Positions 1 to 9,537 of a stretch of 62,868 nucleotides of DNA are shown one piece after another; the stretch's first letter is position 1; the number at the start of each line of letters is the position of its first letter. Made by a program: the position numbers and the translations under genes. Location of the stretch: NCBI GenBank assembly GCA_040756435.1, contig JBFLZD010000014.1:1-62868 (forward strand), in the 5' to 3' direction. Source of the DNA: Spirochaetota bacterium. Lineage in GTDB: Bacteria > Spirochaetota > UBA4802 > UB4802. The notes beneath the pieces were generated by a model. That model saw only the letters and a list, made by a program, of their open reading frames with translations. It did not search any database and was not told the DNA's origin.

Positions 1-1152
1 TATGATGTAAAGATAATTAATGGGCAGATAGCAGTAAATCCCGGTGCGTTTTATAACAGCTTGCAGGCATCGCGTAATGGCTATATTGCCAGTGAATATG
101 AGGAGCGGTCAATAAAGGCAAATACTATCATTACTACACTGAGGCTGTACTATCAGGTACTGTTAACGAAAGAGTTAATTAGCATGCATGAAGAATCGCT
201 GAAGGCACTGGAGGAAAATCTCAGAGTAGTGACAGTGGGTTATCAGAAAGGCACGTTTTCCAAGCTGGATTTTCTGCGTGCAAAGGTTGCCTATAATAAT
301 GAAAAGACGCAGCTTATTAATGCTAAAAATGATTATTTGACGGTGTGTGCAACGTTCAACATACAGTTAAACAGAGAGATAAATGAACCTGTAGAGCTTG
401 ATGAATCAGCACTCATGGTAAGTAATGATGATTTGCAGTATCTTTCACTGGAAGAAGAAAAGGAGATAGCTCTTATTAAGGAACTTGTTGCACTATCACT
501 CAAAAACAGACCCGAGTTATTGCAATTAACCCATTCTAAAAAAGCTTTAGAATATGCATCGGATGCAGCTGCATCGGTATACCTGTGGCCAAGCTTGTTT
601 GTAAGTGGGAACTATGGATCAACCAAATCTATTTCTAAGGAAACCAATGGGTTCCAACCTACAGGGAACCCAGCAATAGATCCCATCTTAGAAGCAATGA
701 GTCAGGGCATGTCAGAAAGCTTTGCACCTAAAGGCTGGAATGATCACTGGATGATTACTTTTGGGGCTACTTATCAGTGGGGAGCATGGTCGCCCATTGA
801 TTCATCACATGCAAAGGCAAAGCAGTTAGAAAGCCAGGCAAATCAGCTTGATCTGCAACTGGAGGATTTTGTAAAAAGTGTGCGCCTTGATATACAGCGT
901 GGTTTTTTGAAGCTCAAATCGGCTTCAAATTCTATATATTCACAGCAAGGCAATGTTGAAACTGCTGAAGAATCACTGAAGACTGCCACCACACAATTTA
1001 GAAATGGCATTATTGATAATTCAAAATTTTTAGAAGCAAATGTTGCGCTCATTCAGGCAAAAACCTTATACATACAGTCTTTGTATGATTACAAGGTTTC
1101 GCAAGCAGAATTGAATAAATCTATTGGTGTGGATTATTTCAAGATTTACTAA
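1..1152 (+). CDS. TolC-family outer membrane efflux protein (5' partial)
   Basis: The frame is open from base 1, so the gene begins upstream of the window and the visible 384 codons are its C-terminal part. The protein is built of long amphipathic helices separated by short strands (for example the coiled stretch around codons 60-120 and the last 100 codons), with Gln/Asn/Ser-rich heptads typical of TolC/OprM-type trunks. In the family this is the outer-membrane exit duct of a tripartite pump. It is followed after 18 bases by an adaptor and then an RND permease, which fixes the role. The TTG at 61 is an internal codon and not a convincing start. The substrate cannot be read from sequence. Confidence 0.9.
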   Translation, partial: YDVKIINGQIAVNPGAFYNSLQASRNGYIASEYEERSIKANTIITTLRLYYQVLLTKELISMHEESLKALEENLRVVTVGYQKGTFSKLDFLRAKVAYNNEKTQLINAKNDYLTVCATFNIQLNREINEPVELDESALMVSNDDLQYLSLEEEKEIALIKELVALSLKNRPELLQLTHSKKALEYASDAAASVYLWPSLFVSGNYGSTKSISKETNGFQPTGNPAIDPILEAMSQGMSESFAPKGWNDHWMITFGATYQWGAWSPIDSSHAKAKQLESQANQLDLQLEDFVKSVRLDIQRGFLKLKSASNSIYSQQGNVETAEESLKTATTQFRNGIIDNSKFLEANVALIQAKTLYIQSLYDYKVSQAELNKSIGVDYFKIY

Positions 1153-1170
1153 TTTTTTGGGAGAGTTACT

Positions 1171-2094
1171 ATGAAAAGGGGAACAAAAACAATACTTACC
1201 GTAATCGTTGTGATTATAGCAATTATTGCTACCTACAGGCTGGTAGTTTTTATTGGAAATAAAATAAAGCCCAAGCAGGTCACTGAAGAAGAGCGTGTCA
1301 TTCCGGTAAAAGCGTCTAAGGCAATACGTATGGATATAACAAAAACGCTAAACTTAAGTGGCGATATTGTAGGCAAAGAGGTAGTGAACGTATTTTCGCA
1401 GGTGCCAGGCAAGGTAATGGAAATCCTTGTGAAAGAAGGCCAGTTTGTAAAAAAAGGGCAGATACTCTTCAGGATTGATCGGGACATAGTTGGTATGGAA
1501 TACATGCCAGCTGTTGTTGAATCACCACTATCAGGATATGTAGGCACTGTTATGGTGGACAGAGGAATGTCCATAAGCCCGCAAACTCCCCTTGCGCAGG
1601 TTGTTACCATGAATCAGGTTGAAGCGGTTGCCCAGCTCATTGAGGAACAGATTAACATGGTACAGATTGGCATGAAGGCAAAGGTGCGTGTAGATGCCTA
1701 TCCTAACACCTATTTTTACGGAACGGTGTATCGTAAAAATGCGGTGTTGGATGCAGCAAGTAGAACCCAGGAAGTGCGCATACTCATAGACAATCCACAG
1801 CTTAAGCTGCGCCATGGCATGTTTGCTGACATTCAGATACAGATGGGCGCTGCAAAGAATGCAGTGGTAATCCCGGTTGATAGTATTTTGAGCGATAGTT
1901 CCGGCAATTATTATGTATATACGGTAGTTGATAACAAGGCATTTAAACAAATGGTAAAGCCCGGATTTTCCTTAAAAAATGTTACAGAAGTTTTATCCGG
2001 CATCAAAGAAGGTGATGTGGTGGTAACATTAGGCAAGGAAAATGTGGGGCATGGCGATAAGCTGTTAGTGTATATGGAAGAGATAAAACAGTAA
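1171..2094 (+). CDS. RND efflux periplasmic adaptor (membrane fusion protein)
   Basis: A 307-residue protein with one N-terminal membrane anchor (about residues 6-28), then a lipoyl/barrel-sandwich hybrid domain (the VPGKVMEILVKEGQFVKKGQ half-motif near residue 85 and a second half near 110-135), a beta-barrel domain and a C-terminal membrane-proximal domain. The helical hairpin between the lipoyl halves is very short, as in the small adaptors. It bridges the TolC duct and the inner-membrane pump. GGGAG lies before the ATG. It sits between TolC and the permease with 18 and 21 base gaps, so the three are one operon. Confidence 0.92.
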   Translation: MKRGTKTILTVIVVIIAIIATYRLVVFIGNKIKPKQVTEEERVIPVKASKAIRMDITKTLNLSGDIVGKEVVNVFSQVPGKVMEILVKEGQFVKKGQILFRIDRDIVGMEYMPAVVESPLSGYVGTVMVDRGMSISPQTPLAQVVTMNQVEAVAQLIEEQINMVQIGMKAKVRVDAYPNTYFYGTVYRKNAVLDAASRTQEVRILIDNPQLKLRHGMFADIQIQMGAAKNAVVIPVDSILSDSSGNYYVYTVVDNKAFKQMVKPGFSLKNVTEVLSGIKEGDVVVTLGKENVGHGDKLLVYMEEIKQ

Positions 2095-2115
2095 TAGTGC
2101 AGGGAGATAGTTACT

Positions 2116-5100
2116 ATGAAATTAACTGATATATCCGTTCAACGGCCAATAACCATCACAATGCTCTACATTGGTATAATTGTGGTGGCGATAGTAAGCT
2201 ATGTAAAAATTCCATTGGATTTATTCCCTGACATTGAGTTCCCGGTTGCTGTTGTCTTTACAGAATATCCCAATGTTGGGCCAAAAGAGATAGAAAGTAC
2301 TGTAACTCGACCACTGGAAGAGGCATTGTCATCGGTTAATAATATTGATACCATAACGTCAACATCAAAAGAAGGCTTATCGATGATTATTGTCAAGTTT
2401 ACCTGGGGAACTGATATGGGCCTTGCAGTAAGCGATATGCGGGAACGTATTGACATCCGAAAACGATTTTTACCTGATGAAGTGAAGAATCCTGTTGTAT
2501 TAAAGTTTGATGTATCAATGATGCCTGTTGTTATGCTTTCGGTTACCGGTCCAAAGGACTTAGCGTATGTAAAAAAATATGCTGAGGATAATTTAAAAAA
2601 TTTATTTGAGCAGACCGATGGTGTGGCTGCTGCATACGTCAGTGGTGGGCAAAGCTACGAAGTAAAGGTTGAGCTTATTAAAAACAGGATAGATGCATAT
2701 AAATTAACTATCGACCAGATTATACAGCTTTTGGCGGCAGAAAACTTAAATATTGCTGGCGGTGACGTAAAAACACCATACATGAAATATACCTTGCGAA
2801 CTCAGGGCGAATTCAAGTCTCTTGATGATATTCGTAATGTAGTTGTTACCGTAAAAAACGGAACTCCTATTTATGTAAAAGATATAGCGCGTGTTTACCT
2901 TGCACCTGCTGATGTGAAAGAGATTGTGCGTCTTAATGGCGAAAACGGTGTTATTTTACGTGTGCAAAAGCAGTCGGATAAAAATACTGTTATTGTTGCT
3001 CGTAATATTTTAAAAAAGGCTGAAGAAGTACGTAAAACCTTGCCTAAGGGGATGGATATACAACCATTCTTCAATGCAGCTGAATTTATAGAGCTATCAA
3101 TATCCAATATGATAAAAAATGCTGTTGAAGGGGCTTTGATAGCAATTTTAGTTGTCCTTGTTATATTACGTAATATGCGGGCTGCACTCATCATGGGGTT
3201 ATCAATCCCTATTTCCATAATAACGTCGTTTGTTCTTATGTATTTCTTTGACCTATCGCTTAACATGATGTCAATGGGTGGGCTTGCCATTGGCGTTGGC
3301 ATGCTCATTGATAACTCCATTGTAGTACTGGAAAATATTTTTAGGTACCGTGAAAAAGGAGCTCGTCCCAATGAAGCGTCAAAGTTAGGTGCCGATGAGA
3401 TGGGGATGGCTATTACGGCGTCTACATTAACAAACCTTGTTGTTTTTGTACCATTTTTATTCAGCCAGGGGCTTGCTGTACAGCTGTTTAAAGATATGGC
3501 GCTTACTATTACGTTTTCAATGCTCAGTTCATTGGTTGTTGCTCTTTCACTTGTACCAATGCTTGCCGCAAAGTTTATTCCCCGCATTGAACATACCTAT
3601 ACAGGGAAACTATCATTTTTGCAGCCGCTATTTGATAAAAGTGAACAATATTTTATGCGATTGGAACGTTTTTATGGAAAAGTCATCAACTGGGCGCTTG
3701 ACCACAGAAGGCGCGTTATCCAATATGTGGCAATTTCATTTGTGATTGGGCTAATTATGATCCCTATTGCCGGTATGGAATTTATGCCTGAATATGATGA
3801 TGCACAGCTTACTATTGTTGCCAAGCTCCCTGTGGGTACCAATTTGGAAACAACTGAATCCGTTATGAAGATGATTGAAAAACGAGCACTGGATGTCCTT
3901 AAAAAGGAAGAATATGTAGTGGTTTCTGTACGTGCCGGTTATGGAGAGGGATTTACCGCAGCGTTTGGCGAAACCACCGATTATACTGGCAAGATTGAGA
4001 TGCGATTAACACAGCCAAGCAAACGCAAACGTTCAAAAGATGAGATACGGCAGGCGTTGCGTGAGGCTTTCAAAGGGATACCTGGCGTTACATTTAACTT
4101 TTCACTGCAGGGTGATGCGGGTGGTAGAATCTTAGGAATGGGTGGAGCTACTATTTCAATTGAAGTATATGGGTATGATTTTGAGAAATCTTCACAGTAT
4201 GTTGAAGATATCCGCAATGCCATTAAGAATATTCCAGGATTAAAAGATATTGATGTTTCCCGGGAAGAAGGATTGCCCGAAAAAGTCATAGTTGTAAACC
4301 GTGAAAAGGCTTCCAAGATGGGAGTCAATGCCTACCAGATTGCAAATCTTATAAAAAATAATGTTGCTGGATACCCAGCAACCCGATACCGCTTTGAGGG
4401 CGATGAGTATGATATTAATGTTCGTTTACGAGAAGCTGACAGAGAAACTATTGAGCACATAAAATCAATTGAGATAAATACTCCAATTGGAAAGCGAGTG
4501 CCAGTAGGAAACTTAATTGATATTGTGACTAAATCCGGACCATCAACCATTGAGCGAAAAAAACAGGAACGTGTTGTGTATTTAAACTGTAAAGCTGAAG
4601 GCAGGGCTTTGAGTGCTGTGGTAAATGATATTAATAATGCTATCAACAAACTGCCCAAACCGGCCAATTTTGATGTGGTGATTGCAGGTGCTTATAAGGA
4701 TATGCAAGACACATTCAAGGATTTACTCCTTGTGCTTGTAGTTGCTATGGTGCTTACCTATGTTATTATGGCAGCGCAGTTTGAATCGCTACTGAGGCCA
4801 TTTATTGTTATGTTCAGTGTGCCAACTGTTATTTTTGGGGTGTCACTATTTTTATTCCTTACCGGTACAACGTTTAATGTAGTAACATTCTTGGGTGTCA
4901 TTATGCTGGTTGGTATTGTGGTAAATAATGCGATAGTTCTTGTGGATTATACTGATATCTTGAGGAAACGTGGCTACGGCATACGCGAGGCACTGGTTGA
5001 AGCCGGCACTAAACGACTGCGACCCATTATGATGACTACCCTTACTACGATACTTTCACTTATACCAATGGCTTCAGGATTGGGCGAAGGATCGGAATTG

Positions 5101-5232
5101 TCCGCGCCTTTGGCACGTGCTGTTATGGGTGGCATGAGCACAGCATTTATCTTTACGCTGGTGTTTATCCCGGTTATGTATATGATTTTTGAAACCATAC
5201 GCGAACGCTATGAAGCACGACGAAAATATTAA
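2116..5232 (+). CDS. RND-family efflux permease (AcrB/MexB-like)
   Basis: At 1038 residues it is the normal length of a hydrophobe/amphiphile-efflux RND permease: TM1 at the N-terminus, a large periplasmic loop, TM2-6, a second loop and TM7-12. The first TM4 proton-relay motif reads GMLIDNSIVVLEN, with Asp-Asn where AcrB has Asp-Asp, and the TM10 counterpart is VNNAIVLVDY. One of the two canonical relay aspartates is therefore replaced, as in several divergent RND branches. It is proton-driven export of an unknown substrate through the neighbouring adaptor and TolC protein. A GGGAGATAG-type ribosome site precedes the ATG. Confidence 0.95.
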   Translation: MKLTDISVQRPITITMLYIGIIVVAIVSYVKIPLDLFPDIEFPVAVVFTEYPNVGPKEIESTVTRPLEEALSSVNNIDTITSTSKEGLSMIIVKFTWGTDMGLAVSDMRERIDIRKRFLPDEVKNPVVLKFDVSMMPVVMLSVTGPKDLAYVKKYAEDNLKNLFEQTDGVAAAYVSGGQSYEVKVELIKNRIDAYKLTIDQIIQLLAAENLNIAGGDVKTPYMKYTLRTQGEFKSLDDIRNVVVTVKNGTPIYVKDIARVYLAPADVKEIVRLNGENGVILRVQKQSDKNTVIVARNILKKAEEVRKTLPKGMDIQPFFNAAEFIELSISNMIKNAVEGALIAILVVLVILRNMRAALIMGLSIPISIITSFVLMYFFDLSLNMMSMGGLAIGVGMLIDNSIVVLENIFRYREKGARPNEASKLGADEMGMAITASTLTNLVVFVPFLFSQGLAVQLFKDMALTITFSMLSSLVVALSLVPMLAAKFIPRIEHTYTGKLSFLQPLFDKSEQYFMRLERFYGKVINWALDHRRRVIQYVAISFVIGLIMIPIAGMEFMPEYDDAQLTIVAKLPVGTNLETTESVMKMIEKRALDVLKKEEYVVVSVRAGYGEGFTAAFGETTDYTGKIEMRLTQPSKRKRSKDEIRQALREAFKGIPGVTFNFSLQGDAGGRILGMGGATISIEVYGYDFEKSSQYVEDIRNAIKNIPGLKDIDVSREEGLPEKVIVVNREKASKMGVNAYQIANLIKNNVAGYPATRYRFEGDEYDINVRLREADRETIEHIKSIEINTPIGKRVPVGNLIDIVTKSGPSTIERKKQERVVYLNCKAEGRALSAVVNDINNAINKLPKPANFDVVIAGAYKDMQDTFKDLLLVLVVAMVLTYVIMAAQFESLLRPFIVMFSVPTVIFGVSLFLFLTGTTFNVVTFLGVIMLVGIVVNNAIVLVDYTDILRKRGYGIREALVEAGTKRLRPIMMTTLTTILSLIPMASGLGEGSELSAPLARAVMGGMSTAFIFTLVFIPVMYMIFETIRERYEARRKY

Positions 5233-5271
5233 TATGGTTTAATAAATTTATTTTCAGAGGAGAAAAATAGT

Positions 5272-5559
5272 ATGGTACTGCTATTTATAGTATACAACAA
5301 TGCGGTAGATGATGAGGTGGTTGAAATTGCAAAACAATATGCTACTGGCTATACCAAATTTGTGGGTGTGCAGGGTGAGGGGAACAAAGAGCCACAGCTT
5401 GGAACACATGTATGGCCGGGGTTAAACAACTGCATGATGATTGCTATTGAGGACAATAAGGTAAAAGATAAGATTGCAGATGAACTCAATAAAATAAAGA
5501 TAAAATTTAAAGGTGTTGGTATAAGCATGTTTGTGCTGCAGTTAAAAGAGATGCTTTAG
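5272..5559 (+). CDS. Small PII-like transporter-associated protein (PG0541-type)
   Basis: A 95-residue cytoplasmic protein without signal peptide, alternating strand/helix in a ferredoxin-like pattern. It carries a central G-(T/N)-H-x-W-P-G-L-N-N segment near residues 45-54 and a C-terminal amphipathic helix. Small proteins of this kind directly following RND permeases are known as PG0541-family transporter-associated proteins. Recognition here is from context and pattern, not from a search. AGAGGAG precedes the ATG and the gene lies 39 bases after the permease, so it is probably the last gene of the efflux operon. A regulatory or sensing role on the pump is inference. Confidence 0.65.
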   Translation: MVLLFIVYNNAVDDEVVEIAKQYATGYTKFVGVQGEGNKEPQLGTHVWPGLNNCMMIAIEDNKVKDKIADELNKIKIKFKGVGISMFVLQLKEML

Positions 5560-5571
5560 GGAACTATAAGA

Positions 5572-6417
5572 ATGCTAAGAATAGTGAAACAAAGATTTAA
5601 AGTTGAAAATGTTTTTGTGAAATTTATTATACTGTGTGCGTATAATTTTCTGGTGTTAACTATATGTGTCATATTTATTGGATGTTATCTTGGGCTGGAA
5701 TATTCCCCATATTCAACAGATGTAGATTATGAAAATCTAAATAAGAAGAATATTGACCGTATTAAAGTTATTGAATCACAATCCGATAACTACAGAATTG
5801 CACTTATAGGTGATACTCATCGTTTCTATACTGAAACTGAAAAGGTTGTTAATATTTTAAACAGTCGTAATGATTTGGATTTTGTATTTATTTTAGGTGA
5901 TATTACAGATGTTGGTTTACTGAAAGAATATAATTTATCCTATGATATATTTTCAAAATTACATTACCCTTTTATTGTTGTTATTGGCAACCATGAATTT
6001 CTTGGGTATGGTGAAAATATATATAAAAAAATGTTTGGACCATTGAATTTCAATTTCACTTTTCGTGGAACTGAATTTATCTGTTTTAATGATAATAATT
6101 GGGAAAGTGGTGAACCCGACTGGGGATGGTTGGAGCAGGCAGCTCTTTCCAGTAATGAAATGCATCGTATATTGTTAGCACATATTGACTGTTCTGTTGT
6201 ATCTGAAAGATTTAACCAGGAGCAGGTAAATCTTTTCAATAATATTGTAAAAAGTTATTTTACACTTGCATTTCATGCTCATGATCATGTGATTAGTATG
6301 AAGTTAATTGAAGGTATACTGCGTTATCATGTTGGTAGCCCACAAAATAATAATTATGTCATATTAGAATATGATGCTAATGCTGATAATTTTAATGTTG
6401 AGCTATGTACATTTTAA
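5572..6417 (+). CDS. Membrane-anchored calcineurin-like metallophosphoesterase
   Basis: A 281-residue protein with a single N-terminal membrane segment (about residues 18-42) followed by a metallophosphoesterase domain. The metal-binding blocks are all visible: GDTH near residue 83, GDITDVG near 107, GNHEF near 141, and a late H-x-H pair (FHAHDH) near 235. In the family these residues bind two metal ions and hydrolyse phosphomono- or diesters. The domain should face the periplasm. The gene starts 12 bases after the PII-like gene and overlaps the next gene by 13 bases, so the two are translationally coupled. The substrate is unknown. Confidence 0.85.
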   Translation: MLRIVKQRFKVENVFVKFIILCAYNFLVLTICVIFIGCYLGLEYSPYSTDVDYENLNKKNIDRIKVIESQSDNYRIALIGDTHRFYTETEKVVNILNSRNDLDFVFILGDITDVGLLKEYNLSYDIFSKLHYPFIVVIGNHEFLGYGENIYKKMFGPLNFNFTFRGTEFICFNDNNWESGEPDWGWLEQAALSSNEMHRILLAHIDCSVVSERFNQEQVNLFNNIVKSYFTLAFHAHDHVISMKLIEGILRYHVGSPQNNNYVILEYDANADNFNVELCTF

Positions 6418-7034
6418 GAAATAATTGGGAAACATCACTTGCTATTTTTATTATTACAATCTCATTTTTTAGTTTATCCTATAGTAGTTTTGCATTTGGG
6501 CAAGACAAAGATAATTTATGGCATTATCCTAATTGTTATACAGTACAAACAGCTGGATATATTGGATTTATAGCTTTGGGTGTTGGTTTCCTTTCTTTCA
6601 ACAGAACCTGGGAGAGCTCCCTATTTTATGGGTATAGTCCTGCTGATGTTACTGGTAAGGTGATACATACTGTTTCCTGGAAAAATACATTATACCCTTT
6701 TTCTTTTGATTTTTCGAATGATATTGTAATATTGCCAATTTATTTAGGTATGACAATGCTTTTTGTTATGGATAAAAACGTGTATTGGGAAAACTCCACA
6801 AACTGTCAGCCCAGGTATTATAATCCAACAGGAAGACATATTGCATTAAATATTGGGATGCAGCTAAACGGTCGAAGTAAAATGATAGGGTTGAGTCATG
6901 GTTTTTATGTTGAAATAACTATGCTAGATACATATTTGAAAGGATACTTATGGGATGATAATAAATATTTAAGATCAAAATTTGATCAAATTGCAAGCCT
7001 GGCAATTGGTTATAAAATAATAACAAATTATTAA
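6405..7034 (+). CDS. Predicted exported protein of unknown function
   Basis: I do not recognise a family. The 209-residue protein begins with a hydrophobic export segment (about residues 10-30) ending in SSFAFGQ, then alternates aromatic-rich strands and short turns, with two more hydrophobic stretches (about 48-62 and 100-115). The C-terminus ends in a strand with terminal Tyr, which would suit a small outer-membrane barrel, but an inner-membrane protein is also possible. The start ATG overlaps the end of the metallophosphoesterase gene by 13 bases in another frame, so the pair is likely co-translated. Low GC like its neighbour. Confidence 0.6.
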   Translation: MYILRNNWETSLAIFIITISFFSLSYSSFAFGQDKDNLWHYPNCYTVQTAGYIGFIALGVGFLSFNRTWESSLFYGYSPADVTGKVIHTVSWKNTLYPFSFDFSNDIVILPIYLGMTMLFVMDKNVYWENSTNCQPRYYNPTGRHIALNIGMQLNGRSKMIGLSHGFYVEITMLDTYLKGYLWDDNKYLRSKFDQIASLAIGYKIITNY

Positions 7035-7427
7035 TAATAGTTAATAAATCAAAAGTGATGGTTGCTTTTAAAGAGTTATTTTAAATAGGGATTAAAAGTA
7101 TCATATCAATAATGAAAAGAGCTTTATGTGAAATTTATTATTTTGCATTTTTACCATATCCATTGATTTTAAGATAAATAGTATCGGCGACAATGGTAAC
7201 CAAAAATTACCCTTCTCAATTTCCAATACCTTTAAATGTTTTGAAATTGTGAATTATGCTTTGTGAAGCTATCATTACTGTATTGTTGGGTTGATATTTT
7301 TTAAAAATGGAATGATTATCATATAATTTTGTGAGATAGTAAAAATATTTTTTATTAGGGATTTCCCCAATTAAAAACAATATTATCAATAATGTTTATG
7401 TAATAAATAATGATTAAATTTAAGGAG
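7035..7427 (+). other. AT-rich convergent intergenic region
   Basis: 393 bases between convergent genes. It is very AT-rich, with runs of A and T and no open frame that resembles a protein. No clear hairpin terminator or repeat was found. Confidence 0.5.
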
Positions 7428-9317
7428 TTAATAATAGTATGTTTTAAAAATAATTTTTGCATAATCTATCCCCAATTTTTTATATACATATTTCTGGTCG
7501 GCTTCATCCTGGAAGCTGACCAGTTCTATACTTTCACTGTACTGTTGTTTGAGCCAATCAATGCAGTGCCGTGCAAATCCCTTCTGTATTGCGATAGGGA
7601 AGGGATAAGCAAATTCAGTATGTGAAATAGAAGTATAATTTTGGGGTGTTACAAGCAGTATAGGATTAATGCACTCATAGTGCTCCTGTGCTTGTAAAAA
7701 TGTTTCCAGCGTTTCAAATAGCTGAAATATGCGTATGGGTAATCTGTCGTATGTATCCTGGAAGTGCATCATGTGGTAATAAAATGAGTCTTTTGTGGCT
7801 GCTAAAAGGGTACGGGCAATAGCGCTGTCATCCAGTATATCGTTGTATATACAAACAACGGAATACAGCATGGTATGGTATTGACAATGGGAAAGGATGG
7901 ATTGCAAGGCAAGGTCTATTTGCGATGAACTATCGCACAATAAATAAAAAATGAAATGATTTGTTTGTATGGCATTGTAAATATGGCCTGGCAAGGTTTT
8001 GTGTTTTTTACAATTGATGAGCACACTGTTGGTAAGATTACCGTTTTTATTCATAACAAATGAAGGTATGAATGGCGGATTGAATACAAATCCCGTTACA
8101 TCTTCAAAATACTGTGTTATTGCATAGAGATCAGTTTGTGAAAAATTGAATCCTTCAATAAAGTAGTACGGTGGATGCTGCATAAAGGTGGCACCTTGTT
8201 GCAGTGCTTCATCATACAGGGCTGTTCCTGGTAAAACCATAAGTGGGTACAGTTCAATTTCGTTGCCAAGCCCATAATCTAAAAGTTTGTCAATAGTGTT
8301 CATAAATGATTCAGGGGTGTCGGTGGGAAGGCCGGGTATAATACCAACCTGAAGCTTAAATCCAGCGTCTTTAAGACGCACAATGCCTTCAAGCTCCTTT
8401 TGTGCATTGGTTTTTCGGCCAATATGATTGAGGCAGGCCTGATTCATTGTTTGCAGGCCAACCTCTAAGCTATGAAAACCTGCCTTTTGTAACAGTGCTA
8501 TTGTTTCTTTTGTGATGCGGTCGGCTCTGATTTCAGTATGGAGTGGTATTGTGTTATGTGACTCTATGAGGGTGTTACAGTAACTTACAAAATGGTTTGA
8601 TTGATTAAACGTTGGTGCAAGCAGGTATATTTCCTGGATGGTGTCTTTTTTTGCCTTGCGGATAATAGCTTGCAAGGTATCGGCAGGGAATGCTCTAACC
8701 CTGCTTGTATTTTTTGAATACAGGCAGTAATTGCAGGTAAACGGGCACCCGCGAATTACTTCCACGCTGAGGCTTCCATCATACATAGGTTGCAGGTATC
8801 CCAGTGTATACGGTTCAACCATCTTTTTTAAAGGCACAAAACAGTTAGCAGGCTGAATAAATACAGCATTGCCATTGATGGTATGAAGATAGTGGGTGTG
8901 GGTGTTGTGCACATAGTGGTCAAAGAAAAACTCCCCTTCGCCAATGATGAACATATCTACTTCAGGGTGATGCTGCTTGAGGATATAGGATTGCAGCTGT
9001 ATTTCAGGACCGCCAAACAGTATGATAACCTGTGGGGTCAGAGCCTTTATTTTTTGCGCTATGGCACAAGAGCGTTCTACATTCCACAGATAGCAGGTAA
9101 AAGCTACATGGGTTGGATTATGGTGCAGTATGGTATCAACAATCAGGGGGTCAGAGCCAAAGTTTTGTATTGTTTGCGGCAATTGTATGGCCTTAATGTT
9201 TGGGCGATAGTTACTGAGACAAAATGCCTGCAATGTAGCAGGTGCAGTGGGGATATTGCCAGCAATGTAGTTATAGCCGTGATCGAGCAGCGGAAGTTGT
9301 ACAAATACGATGTTCAT
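7428..9317 (-). CDS. B12-binding domain radical SAM protein
   Basis: About 629 residues. The N-terminal cobalamin-binding-like domain has a Rossmann pattern with a GEGE motif typical of this class. The radical SAM core carries the C-x3-C-x2-C cluster motif (GCPFTCNYCLY), binding a 4Fe-4S cluster and S-adenosylmethionine. The C-terminal 200 residues look like the DUF4080-type extension found in many such proteins. The start at 9317 (MNIVFVQLP) is preferred because relatives begin at this strand. A frame-consistent start at 9353 would add 12 residues of low-complexity Tyr/Phe. The reaction is unknown. Its 5' end has been copied to 14928-15180. Confidence 0.85.
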   Translation of the reverse strand: MNIVFVQLPLLDHGYNYIAGNIPTAPATLQAFCLSNYRPNIKAIQLPQTIQNFGSDPLIVDTILHHNPTHVAFTCYLWNVERSCAIAQKIKALTPQVIILFGGPEIQLQSYILKQHHPEVDMFIIGEGEFFFDHYVHNTHTHYLHTINGNAVFIQPANCFVPLKKMVEPYTLGYLQPMYDGSLSVEVIRGCPFTCNYCLYSKNTSRVRAFPADTLQAIIRKAKKDTIQEIYLLAPTFNQSNHFVSYCNTLIESHNTIPLHTEIRADRITKETIALLQKAGFHSLEVGLQTMNQACLNHIGRKTNAQKELEGIVRLKDAGFKLQVGIIPGLPTDTPESFMNTIDKLLDYGLGNEIELYPLMVLPGTALYDEALQQGATFMQHPPYYFIEGFNFSQTDLYAITQYFEDVTGFVFNPPFIPSFVMNKNGNLTNSVLINCKKHKTLPGHIYNAIQTNHFIFYLLCDSSSQIDLALQSILSHCQYHTMLYSVVCIYNDILDDSAIARTLLAATKDSFYYHMMHFQDTYDRLPIRIFQLFETLETFLQAQEHYECINPILLVTPQNYTSISHTEFAYPFPIAIQKGFARHCIDWLKQQYSESIELVSFQDEADQKYVYKKLGIDYAKIIFKTYYY

Positions 9318-9491
9318 GATGGCATAATAAAAATAATACAGAAAATATAGCAATGCTTTTCTATTGATTCATACATAATAGGTTCACTTGCCAGGCTTGG
9401 CCTTGATGACATTACAAAAGAGATAAGAGACTTAAGCGATATTGCAGGAAAATGGAGTGAAGATGATTTTAATGAATTTATGTGCTATTAG
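9144..9491. repeat. Duplicated segment, copy A
   Basis: Bases 9144-9395 match 14928-15180, with about 5 differences in the first 222 bases. After an abrupt junction, 9396-9483 match 15461-15547 with about 6 differences in 87 bases. Copy A lacks the roughly 280 bases present between these blocks in copy B, which there hold the promoter, operator and first part of an antitoxin gene. The segment comprises the 5' end of the radical SAM gene plus an antitoxin remnant. Confidence 0.9.
9396..9491 (+). pseudogene. Decayed VapB-like antitoxin C-terminus
   Basis: The in-frame translation LGLDDITKEIRDLSDIAGKW continues to FNEFMCY and a stop. It differs at only four of 29 aligned positions from the C-terminal half of the intact antitoxin at 15344-15595. 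The N-terminal DNA-binding half, the start codon, the promoter and the toxin gene are all missing, so this is a remnant of a second toxin-antitoxin copy. Confidence 0.85.
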
Positions 9492-9537
9492 CTATCTCTG
9501 TGTGAGAAAATATTTTTATAAAATTAATGTGGGAAAA

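Noticed and set aside
3430-3745. A 102-codon alternative frame inside the RND permease gene
   Set aside because: It overlaps TM-rich coding sequence of a full-length permease in another frame and has no start signal.
8883-9350. A 155-codon open frame opposite the radical SAM gene
   Set aside because: It is the antisense shadow of a gene with clear domains; its translation has no motifs and unusual composition.
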